This document shows positions 18,361-24,841 of a stretch of 64,000 bases of DNA, one piece after another. Location: contig DASZRT010000075.1 in the NCBI GenBank assembly GCA_035549075.1, positions 1 to 64,000 on the forward strand. Direction: 5' to 3'. The notes beneath the pieces are model-generated. The model saw nothing but the letters and a program-made list of their open reading frames with translations. It made no database searches and was not told where the DNA came from. The first letter of the stretch is position 1. Each line of letters begins with the position of its first letter. Position numbers and translations under genes: made by a program. The DNA comes from DASZFV01 sp035549075 (GTDB lineage: Bacteria > Myxococcota_A > Polyangia > Fen-1088).

Positions 18361-20529
18361 TCAGGGGCCGAGCTCGGGGGTGGTCTCGGGCGGCAGGTCG
18401 CCCGCGGGCTTCGTCGTCGTCGTCGCGTCGCCGGACGTCTGATCGGACGCAGGGTCGACCACGTCGCTGTAGTCGACGCCCGGCTTGCGCACGTACGACG
18501 CGATCGGCGCCTTCACGGCGCCCATGACGCGGCCTTCGAGGACGTTGACGGGCACGGGGTCACGGAGCTCGTAATAGTACCCCCGCGTCGTCAGCTCGTA
18601 ACGGTAGGGCTTTCCGTCGACCTCGAAGCGCTTCTTGAGGCTCATGGCCATGTTCCCGATGCGCTGGAACTCGCGGTGGCGCAGCACGAAGTCGAACAGA
18701 CGTACCGCGCGGTTGTTCACGAGGCGGTGACACCCGTGCGAAAAGCGGCGCGCGATCGACGTGTAGTCGACCGAGCCGTGCGTGCGAATCTGGTTGTCGA
18801 AGCCGCCGCGCTTCGGGTCGACGTGGATCGCCAGCACGAGCCCGTACGCCGACTGGAAGCCCGGGCCCATGACGTCGGTGTTGACGACGGTGACCGGACC
18901 CACGTTGCGGTCGAACACCTTGCGCGTCAGCAGGTCCTTCGGCTGCGTGCCGTCGGGCGGCACCCACACGGGCGCGGCGACGATGTTCTTCCACACGCGC
19001 GGGCCGACGTCGGAGTTCTTGTACTTGAAGTAGACGTGGCCGTCGGCGTGCAGCTCGCTGCGCCACGAGCCGATCGTCGTGCGCCAGCGCGCGAGCGGGA
19101 TCTTCTGCTTCCGCCACGTCGTGAACAGCGTGAGGCTGGGGTAGTGGTCGCGGCGCTGCACGACGGGCCGCCCGCGCGAATCGAAGGGCACGTCGTACCA
19201 GATGTCGCCGCGATCGATCTCGGCCGAGAGCGCCATCGGCTCGGCCAAATCCAGATAGTAAGGAGGCAGCGGCGGCGCTTTGAAGGCGACGTGCAGGTTC
19301 GCGAGGCCGCCGCCGTGCGCGCGCAGGAAGGCGAGGGCGTCCTCGGGCGTCGACACGCCGATGGCCGCGAGCAGCGCGTTCACGAAATCGTCGACGAGGT
19401 CCGGCACGACGTGCGACACGCCGGCGGCGTCGCGGTAGGTCGGTGGGTGGGTCTTGCGCCACTGGTTGACCGAGCCGTCCTCGACGATGCCGGCGGCGTC
19501 GGCGACGCGTTCGGCGAGCACGCGGCGGAGCGTCTCGAGCTCGAGCCCGCGCGTGTCCGCGAGGAGCGCGTCGAGCGTCTCGCCGCCGAGCAGGCCCCAG
19601 CCGAAGACGTCGTGCTTGCGCTCCCACACGGCGAGCGCCTCGTGCGTCGGCAGATCGTACTGCCCGTCGACGTACTTGCTCTTCGGCCCGAGCAAGCCCT
19701 CGCACACGAGGCGCGCCTGCAACGCGCGCACGGCACGCAGGCGCAGCTGGCCGCGCTGAAAGCGATCGACGCGCGCTCTTTGCTTCGCCTGCTGCGGAGG
19801 CGTCAGCCCAGCGCCCACGCGCAGCGCCGCCAGCACCTCGTCGCGCGAAGGCGTCGCGGGGGCGCCCGCGTCGGCGGCGGCCGCCGCGCGCGCCTCGGTC
19901 TCCTTGCGCACCCAATCGGCGTCACGCAGCGCCTCGAGGTACTCGCGCTTCGAGCGATCGCGATCGAGGAAGCCGACGCTGTTGCCCTCCCACGCCTCGA
20001 GCCCGCTGCGGTCGGTGCCGTCGACGCACGCCTCGCGGGCGGCCGCGAACGCCTCTTCCATGCGCGGCAACAGCACCGACAGCGTGGGCGGGATGCCGAA
20101 CACCTCGAGGTAGTTGTGCTCCCCCGCGCGTGGCGGCTGCCCGTCTTCATTCACGCGGTCGTTGGCGAGCGCGACGAACGTCGCCCGGTAGGCGTTCGGT
20201 TTCGGCGGATCCACTTTGGGATCGCCGCCGGACGAATCTTGGAAGATGAACGGCGCCCACGCGTCGCCGAGATCGACGTCGAGCAGCCCGGCGGCGCGCG
20301 CCTCGGTGATGGTCGCCTTCTTGGCGACGCCTTTTTCGTAGCGGTAGGTCTCACCGTCGGCGAGCGCGGCCAGGGCGGGGCGCTTCGGAATCGCCGGGCG
20401 CGCCGGCTTGGGCGGCGACGGCGCGGGCGCCGCGACCTTGACCTCGGGCGCGCGCTTCCGGCAGGCGCCGAGCGCGAGGGCCGCCGACGCCACCATGAGC
20501 GCCGAGCGCGACGAGAACCGCTTCTTCAC
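18361..20529 (-). CDS. L,D-transpeptidase (YkuD) lipoprotein with peptidoglycan-binding domain
   Basis: 722 residues from GTG 20529. A lipobox (LALGA-Cys) and a Pro/Ala linker lead to a large N-terminal region of unknown fold, a peptidoglycan-binding-type helical repeat (about residues 260-330, DGQYDLPTHEALAVWE) and a YkuD catalytic domain with THGS and SHGCHRL, the nucleophile being Cys600. Such enzymes form 3-3 crosslinks in peptidoglycan or attach proteins to it. At over 700 residues it is much longer than typical family members. Its stop overlaps the likely CTG start of the barrel gene (CTGA), and yajQ lies 23 bases upstream. Confidence 0.88.
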   Translation of the reverse strand: MKKRFSSRSALMVASAALALGACRKRAPEVKVAAPAPSPPKPARPAIPKRPALAALADGETYRYEKGVAKKATITEARAAGLLDVDLGDAWAPFIFQDSSGGDPKVDPPKPNAYRATFVALANDRVNEDGQPPRAGEHNYLEVFGIPPTLSVLLPRMEEAFAAAREACVDGTDRSGLEAWEGNSVGFLDRDRSKREYLEALRDADWVRKETEARAAAAADAGAPATPSRDEVLAALRVGAGLTPPQQAKQRARVDRFQRGQLRLRAVRALQARLVCEGLLGPKSKYVDGQYDLPTHEALAVWERKHDVFGWGLLGGETLDALLADTRGLELETLRRVLAERVADAAGIVEDGSVNQWRKTHPPTYRDAAGVSHVVPDLVDDFVNALLAAIGVSTPEDALAFLRAHGGGLANLHVAFKAPPLPPYYLDLAEPMALSAEIDRGDIWYDVPFDSRGRPVVQRRDHYPSLTLFTTWRKQKIPLARWRTTIGSWRSELHADGHVYFKYKNSDVGPRVWKNIVAAPVWVPPDGTQPKDLLTRKVFDRNVGPVTVVNTDVMGPGFQSAYGLVLAIHVDPKRGGFDNQIRTHGSVDYTSIARRFSHGCHRLVNNRAVRLFDFVLRHREFQRIGNMAMSLKKRFEVDGKPYRYELTTRGYYYELRDPVPVNVLEGRVMGAVKAPIASYVRKPGVDYSDVVDPASDQTSGDATTTTKPAGDLPPETTPELGP

Positions 20530-20552
20530 CCGAGAAAGTCTAGCGAACCCGT

Positions 20553-21038
20553 TCAGTCGCGAAAGTTTACGTACTGCAGGTCGATGCCGTAGTCGCCCCG
20601 GCGCAGCAGGCCAATCGCGCCCTGCAGGTCGTCCTTGTTCTTCCCGGTGACGCGCAGCTCGTCGCCCTGAATCTGCGCCTGCACCTTCAGCTTGGCGTCT
20701 TTGACGGCCTTCACGATCTTCTTGGCCGTCTCCATCTCGATGCCCTGCTTGATGAGGATGAGCTGGCGCACGGTCTGGCCGCCCGCCGCCTCGACGTCCT
20801 TCGGGTCGAGGCAGCGCTGCGAGACGTTGCGCTTCGCCATGCGCTCGCGCAGCACCGACAGCGCCGCCACCGCGTGCGGCTCGTCGGCCGACTTGAGGAT
20901 GATGCCCTCGGGCGTGCGCTCGAGCGTCGTCGGCGCGCCGCGGAAGTCGTAGCGCTGGGCGATCTCCTTCGACGCCGTGTTGAGGGCGTTGTCGAGCTCC
21001 ATGAGGTTGACCTTCGAGACCACGTCGAACGAGGGCAT
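20553..21038 (-). CDS. yajQ: YajQ-family nucleotide-binding protein
   Basis: 161 residues, the normal length. The family start PSFDVVSKVNLMELDNA and the motifs QRYDFRG, VRQLILIKQGIE, KLKVQAQIQGDELRVTGK and the C-terminal DLQYVNFRD are all present. YajQ proteins are small cytosolic two-domain proteins that bind nucleotides, including cyclic di-GMP in some bacteria, and modulate gene expression. ATG at 21038 is the family start. It leads the unit yajQ, L,D-transpeptidase, M1/Omp85 barrel. Confidence 0.95.
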   Translation of the reverse strand: MPSFDVVSKVNLMELDNALNTASKEIAQRYDFRGAPTTLERTPEGIILKSADEPHAVAALSVLRERMAKRNVSQRCLDPKDVEAAGGQTVRQLILIKQGIEMETAKKIVKAVKDAKLKVQAQIQGDELRVTGKNKDDLQGAIGLLRRGDYGIDLQYVNFRD

Positions 21039-21124
21039 CGGCGGTATTTTTACGCCAGATTCGTGGCGCGCGCGTATATCCGGAGACCCTGGCGGGCGGC
21101 GCCCGCGCGTGGCCATAATGGATC

Positions 21125-21835
21125 ATGCAGTCCGCAGCCCCCGCGGTCTCGCTCGCGCCGCCCGAGGACGTCGCTTCGCACACGACGGCCGCCGACCGCT
21201 TCGTGCGCGCCGCTCACCTGCCGGCCGCCTACTCGCCGTGGCGGCACATCCGGCTCACGCTGACGATCGCGGCGGCGATCTCGGCGGTCGCGGCGGCGCT
21301 GGCCTCGCGCGCGCGCCCGCTCGACTGGGCGCTCATGCCGATCTTCTTCGTCGTCGCGAACTTCATGGAGTGGGCCGTCCACCGTTACCCCATGCACCGA
21401 CCCATGAGAATGACGCCGCGGATCATGTACAAGAACCACGCGATGCTTCATCACATCGCCTTCACCGACCGCAACATGCCCATCGCCGAGCCGCGCGAGC
21501 TCGGCCTCGTGATGATGCCCTGGTACACGATGCTCGGGCTCTTCGTCGTCGCGTCGCCCGTGATGATCGGGGCCGCGGCGCTGCGCGGCCCCGGCCTCGC
21601 CGGCGTCTTCCTGCTGGCCGCCGCGCTCTACTTTCTGGCCTACGAGACCACTCACGCCCTCTACCATCTGCCCGAGGCCACGCTCGACCACATCGGCCTA
21701 GGCCGCAGCGCCGTCTTCCGCCGCATGCGCGCCCACCACGCGCACCATCACGTGCTGAAGCGAATGTCCGCCGTGAACTTCAACGTCACCGTGCCCCTGA
21801 TGGACACGATCTTCCGCACCAAAGAGAAGGGCTGA
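21125..21835 (+). CDS. Fatty-acid hydroxylase / sterol desaturase family membrane protein
   Basis: 236 residues with four membrane helices and the diiron histidine clusters of the superfamily: EWAVHRYPMH, NHAMLHH, ETTHALYHLP and RMRAHHAHHH. It should hydroxylate or desaturate a lipid using O2 at the membrane. Which lipid cannot be told; myxobacteria make 2- and 3-hydroxy fatty acids and carotenoids. Divergent from yajQ across 86 bases that include a CATAAT. Its TGA abuts the stop of the convergent gene with no space between them. Confidence 0.85.
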   Translation: MQSAAPAVSLAPPEDVASHTTAADRFVRAAHLPAAYSPWRHIRLTLTIAAAISAVAAALASRARPLDWALMPIFFVVANFMEWAVHRYPMHRPMRMTPRIMYKNHAMLHHIAFTDRNMPIAEPRELGLVMMPWYTMLGLFVVASPVMIGAAALRGPGLAGVFLLAAALYFLAYETTHALYHLPEATLDHIGLGRSAVFRRMRAHHAHHHVLKRMSAVNFNVTVPLMDTIFRTKEKG

Positions 21836-22378
21836 CTACTTCAGCGACGAGGCGAGCTTCTTCGCCTGCGCCTTCTCACAGACCTTCGTCGACGCGTTCA
21901 CGCTCACGAAGTAGCCCTTGCCCGGCAGCCACAGCCCCGTCGCGCTCGCGAGCATGGGCGCCGACTTCGGCGACGTCGCGCGCTCCGTGACGAACGCCTT
22001 GCCCAGCTTCTTCCACACGAAGAACGGGTCGGCCGGCGCCGCCGGGACCTCCTTCTGCGCGGGCGCGTAGACCTGCACGAAGGTCTCATCTTCCTTCTGC
22101 CCGGGGACCTTGAAGACGTACTTGCACGTCTCCTTCGAGCCTTCCTCCCCCGCGAACGTCGCGTCCGACTCACCGCAAGCCGAGAACACCGCCGAAAGGG
22201 GGAGGTGCGCCGTCACCGCCGGATCGCAGCACTTCTTGCCGTCGTGGGCCTTGCAGGTGATCGCGGCCGCCGCCGGCGCCGCCGCGCCATCCGCGCGCGC
22301 CGACCGTGCGACCACCCCCGCCGCGAACCCGCCCGCCGCACCCAAGACCATGCCGAGGACGACCTTCGATTTGCGCAT
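21836..22378 (-). CDS. Secreted protein of unknown function with cysteine motif
   Basis: 180 residues. A signal or anchor helix (VVLGMVLGAAGGFAAGVVARSARA) is followed by a domain with CKAHDGKKCC, FSACGES and ETCKYVF, so at least five cysteines near the N-terminus, then an alpha/beta part ending LWLPGKGYFVSVN and a Lys-rich tail. No catalytic signature is seen. Divergent from tRNA-Asp, whose promoter lies just beyond its start. Confidence 0.65.
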   Translation of the reverse strand: MRKSKVVLGMVLGAAGGFAAGVVARSARADGAAAPAAAAITCKAHDGKKCCDPAVTAHLPLSAVFSACGESDATFAGEEGSKETCKYVFKVPGQKEDETFVQVYAPAQKEVPAAPADPFFVWKKLGKAFVTERATSPKSAPMLASATGLWLPGKGYFVSVNASTKVCEKAQAKKLASSLK

Positions 22379-22399
22379 GCGCCGGACCGTATCACGCCG

Positions 22400-22428
22400 T
22401 TGACACCCGAGCCGAGCCCATGTAGATA
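22400..22428 (+). promoter_or_regulatory. Sigma-70 promoter of tRNA-Asp
   Basis: TTGACA (22400-22405), a 17-base spacer and TAGATA (22423-22428). Perfect -35, near-perfect -10 and ideal spacing; transcription would start about ten bases before the tRNA. Confidence 0.85.
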
Positions 22429-22445
22429 CGTCGCTCGCAAGTTCT

Positions 22446-22519
<74 letters not shown>

Positions 22520-22635
22520 CTAGATTCACTGAAGTTCCGACTCCGCGGATCGAAGCCGATTTCTCCGTATCGCGCCCGTAGCACAGTCCGCGACGCTCCG
22601 GACCGCCTCGGCCCTACGACGTGACGCCGCTCGGC
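22520..22635. other. Non-coding stretch after tRNA-Asp
   Basis: Part of a 470-base gap between the tRNA and the next clear gene. I see no hairpin, no direct repeat of the tRNA end and no open frame with normal codon bias here. The only candidate gene in the gap is the short reading frame at 22636-22815. Confidence 0.4.
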
Positions 22636-22815
22636 TCAGCGTGCCGCCTGTGGCCGCCGCCGTTGGACCGCGCCCCGGACCGCGACGATCCACACTTCAT
22701 CTGTGGCGAGGATGACCTCGACCATCACGAGCGTGAGCCGGGTGCCTTCCGGCAGATCGGTCACCTCGTCCACCACGATGTGGCCCCCTTCGACTCGTGC
22801 GTGCAGGGTCGACAT
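22636..22815 (-). CDS. Small antitoxin-like protein, probably truncated
   Basis: 59 residues from ATG 22815. The N-terminal half, STLHARVEGGHIVVDEV followed by TDLPEGTRLTLVMVEV, closely follows the pattern of small DUF104/AF2212-type putative antitoxins (short beta hairpin, VxNGxxVxxxPxxLPEGT, then a valine-rich strand). The expected acidic Asp/Glu-rich C-terminal helix is missing; instead the frame ends in an Arg-rich stretch, which suggests decay by frameshift or truncation. No RelE- or PIN-type toxin gene is adjacent. No Shine-Dalgarno is seen. It may be a relic beside the tRNA. Confidence 0.45.
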   Translation of the reverse strand: MSTLHARVEGGHIVVDEVTDLPEGTRLTLVMVEVILATDEVWIVAVRGAVQRRRPQAAR

Positions 22816-22991
22816 GTTCCAAGGCTGACACGAGCCAACGAAGTAGGTCGCTCGTCTGGAACCGCGATCCGCGCTCGTGACCGATGAAACCTTGCGGTGA
22901 CGATGCTGATGGGGCGCGTTCGCGTTTGCCGCGACTTTGTGCCGCGATCGGCGACCTCGCGACGGGCACGGTCCTTGAAAGAGGAGCGACC

Positions 22992-23426
22992 ATGAGAAGC
23001 GGCAAGCTTTGGGTGGTCGCGGTGGGGTTGGTTGGGATGGGGTGTGCGACGGCGGGGCCTCCGTCGGTCGTGACGGCGCAGGACCGGAGACGGTTCGACG
23101 ACGTCGTCGCGGCGGCGGAGGCGTCGGGGGTCGGGGACTCGTCGACGGATGCGGCTCGGAAGTTGGCTGATGCGAAGTCGGACTTTGAGTACGCGCAGCA
23201 CATTCCGCTGTATCCGGAGCGGGCGAAGGCGCTCGTGGCGCAGGCGATTTCGGAGGGCGAGGCTTCGCTGGAATTGGCGCGGGCGCAGCAGCGCGCCGTG
23301 ATCGAAGCGGAGGCGGCGGCTCGGCGGGAGATGTTGCAGAAGGATGATGCGGTGCCGGCGGGGGCTCAGCCGTCGGCGGCGGGTGAGGCGGTTGCGACGG
23401 CTCCGGTGGCGGATCCTGCGCAGTAG
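22992..23426 (+). CDS. Small lipoprotein, DUF4398-like
   Basis: 144 residues from an ATG preceded by AAAGAGGAG. A lipobox (LVGMG-Cys) is followed by a single helical domain with regularly spaced Ala, Lys and Glu (ARKLADAKSDFEYAQHIPLYPERAKALVAQAISEGEA broken here for length) as in DUF4398 lipoproteins often found beside OmpA-type proteins; no OmpA gene is near. The C-terminal 30 residues are Ala/Pro low complexity. Base composition of the first 300 bases shows more G and T at third positions than its neighbours. Likely a periplasmic lipoprotein of unknown role. Confidence 0.7.
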   Translation: MRSGKLWVVAVGLVGMGCATAGPPSVVTAQDRRRFDDVVAAAEASGVGDSSTDAARKLADAKSDFEYAQHIPLYPERAKALVAQAISEGEASLELARAQQRAVIEAEAAARREMLQKDDAVPAGAQPSAAGEAVATAPVADPAQ

Positions 23427-23447
23427 GCTGGCAGACCCTTCACCCGA

Positions 23448-23475
23448 CCCTCGGCCCCGCTTCGCGGCGCGAGGG
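23448..23475. terminator. Hairpin between convergent genes
   Basis: CCCTCG and CGAGGG close a stem whose inner part is CCGC-TTC-GCGG. It sits between stops at 23426 and 23484 and probably serves both strands. Confidence 0.55.
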
Positions 23476-23483
23476 GATCGCAG

Positions 23484-23867
23484 CTATCTGACGGCGACGA
23501 GCTCTAAGGGGGCGGCGCCGGGGGCGACGACGATGGGCACGGTGATCGTGTCGTCGCCGGGTTGGGCGACGAGCTCAACGGACCAGGTGAGCGACACGAG
23601 CTGGCCGCGGAAACTGTAAGGCTCGGCGGGGAGGGTGAAGGCGAAGGGGCGGCGCTCGGTGGCGCTCGGGGCGTCGAGGGGCAAGGTCTGCTCGATGCGG
23701 ACGTCGCGGCCGGCGCCGCTGCGGCTCGTCCACGTGAGACGCACTTCGAGGGCGCGCGGGGGCGAGGGCGCGGTCCAGGCGGCAACGCCGGAGAGGCGCG
23801 CGCCGGGCTCGAAGGAGGTGCGGCCTTCGTCGAGCAGAATCTCGAGCTTCAGCGCCGAACCGCTCAC
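23484..23867 (-). CDS. Uncharacterised beta-rich protein, second of a coupled pair
   Basis: 127 residues from GTG 23867, whose first bases overlap the TGA of the preceding gene (GTGA). No signal peptide or membrane segment. Repeated beta-type stretches (LEVRLTWTSRSG, FAFTLPAEPYSF, LVSLTWSVELVAQ) and the phrase SFRGQLVSLTWSVEL recall arrestin/Spo0M-like beta-sandwich domains, where a similar WxVEL strand is typical. Likely cytosolic and acting with its coupled partner; function unknown. Confidence 0.7.
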   Translation of the reverse strand: MSGSALKLEILLDEGRTSFEPGARLSGVAAWTAPSPPRALEVRLTWTSRSGAGRDVRIEQTLPLDAPSATERRPFAFTLPAEPYSFRGQLVSLTWSVELVAQPGDDTITVPIVVAPGAAPLELVAVR

Positions 23868-24376
23868 GCGGGCCCTCGCACGACGAGGGGGAACGACTCG
23901 CGCAGCTGCGGGACCTCGCGGTCGCTCGTGCCGGCGCGGAAGTCGGCGGCGACGAGGATCGCCCAGGCGATCTCGTTGTGGCGCGCGACGAACGACGGCA
24001 CGGCGCGCGCGGGCACGACGCCCGAGCCTCGCCCGTAGGCGACGCGCACGCCGACCTGTCCCACGGCGCGCGCGAGCTCGCGCACTTCGAAGACGCTCGT
24101 GTGCGAGACGATCGAGATGCCCGTGCGCGCGCTGATGCGCTGGTGCGCGACCTCGCTGCCGACGAGCGACACGGAAACGCTGGCGAGGTTGCCGGCGGGA
24201 CAGTCGATGCCCCACTCGATCTCGATCGCTTGGCCCAGCCGAACTTCCGGCGGCGCGACGACACGGGCGCGCGGCGCGCCACGCGCCAGCAAGCCACGCA
24301 TCCACTCGGGCCAGCGCCGCCCGGTCGCGGGCTTGAGCTCGACGGGCGCGGGCGCGAGATGCGACGGCGGCATCAT
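23864..24376 (-). CDS. Uncharacterised beta-rich protein, first of a coupled pair
   Basis: 170 residues; the ATG at 24376 is followed at once by a second ATG, so the start could be either. After a Pro-rich head come beta-strand stretches (VRLGQAIEIEWGIDCPAG, VSVSLVGSEVAHQR, FPLVVRG) consistent with an arrestin or immunoglobulin-like sandwich similar to its partner. No signal peptide. It overlaps the downstream gene by GTGA, so the two are almost certainly translated together and may form a complex. Divergent from the DUF5670 gene. Confidence 0.7.
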   Translation of the reverse strand: MMPPSHLAPAPVELKPATGRRWPEWMRGLLARGAPRARVVAPPEVRLGQAIEIEWGIDCPAGNLASVSVSLVGSEVAHQRISARTGISIVSHTSVFEVRELARAVGQVGVRVAYGRGSGVVPARAVPSFVARHNEIAWAILVAADFRAGTSDREVPQLRESFPLVVRGPA

Positions 24377-24507
24377 ACGAAGAGCAGTTTACGGCCAATT
24401 TGTTCAGTCGCTCGACCTCATCCGCGATTTTCACATCGACGCGTGTCCCGTCGGTGCCGTTGACGCGCTCGCGCGGAGCCCCATGTTTTCCTAACGGAGG
24501 TGCCGCG

Positions 24508-24693
24508 ATGTTTTTGGTGTTGGCTTTCTTGTTGGCGATTTCGTGGCTCATCGCGGTCGGCGCGTTCCACGTCGCATCGGCGTCGATTCACGTGCTCATC
24601 GGGTTGACGGTCGTCGCCGTCATCCTCCACCTCGTGCGCGTGCGTCACTACCGCGCGCTGCCTAAGACGCTCCCGCGGGACGCGGTCAAATGA
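24508..24693 (+). CDS. DUF5670 / Lmo0937-family small membrane protein
   Basis: 61 residues from an ATG with CGGAGG upstream. Two hydrophobic helices (FLVLAFLLAISWLIAVG and HVLIGLTVVAVILHLV) around a short polar turn match the DUF5670 pattern; the member at 51416 shows the same layout. Such peptides are common in stress-response gene groups but have no known activity. Its TGA overlaps the ATG of the next small gene (ATGA). Confidence 0.8.
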   Translation: MFLVLAFLLAISWLIAVGAFHVASASIHVLIGLTVVAVILHLVRVRHYRALPKTLPRDAVK

Positions 24694-24839
24694 TCCGCAA
24701 GCTGGCGTCGGGGCAGTTCAGGCTCTATTCGCGAAAGGCGGATCCGAAGACGGGTCGCAAGCGCAACCTCGGCACGTTCTCGACGCTGGCGGCGGCCGAG
24801 AAGCACGAGCGCGATGTGCAGTACTTCAAGCGGCACTGA
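24690..24839 (+). CDS. 49-residue basic protein resembling an integrase arm-type DNA-binding domain
   Basis: Starts at an ATG that overlaps the stop of the DUF5670 gene and ends two bases before the TPP enzyme start. The sequence IRKLASGQFRLYSRKADP, then KTGRKRNLGTFSTLAAAEKHE and VQYFKRH, has a three-stranded beta plus one helix pattern like AP2/arm-type DNA-binding domains of phage integrases, but stands alone. Small proteins of this type are widespread next to stress genes. The tight packing with both neighbours makes it a real gene. Role unknown. Confidence 0.75.
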   Translation: MIRKLASGQFRLYSRKADPKTGRKRNLGTFSTLAAAEKHERDVQYFKRH

Positions 24840-24841
24840 CG

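Noticed and set aside
22964..22979. GGGCACG-N4-TTGAA as a sigma-54 promoter for the 22992 lipoprotein
   Set aside because: The start of transcription would fall at or after the GAGGAG ribosome-binding site, leaving no usable leader; likely chance.
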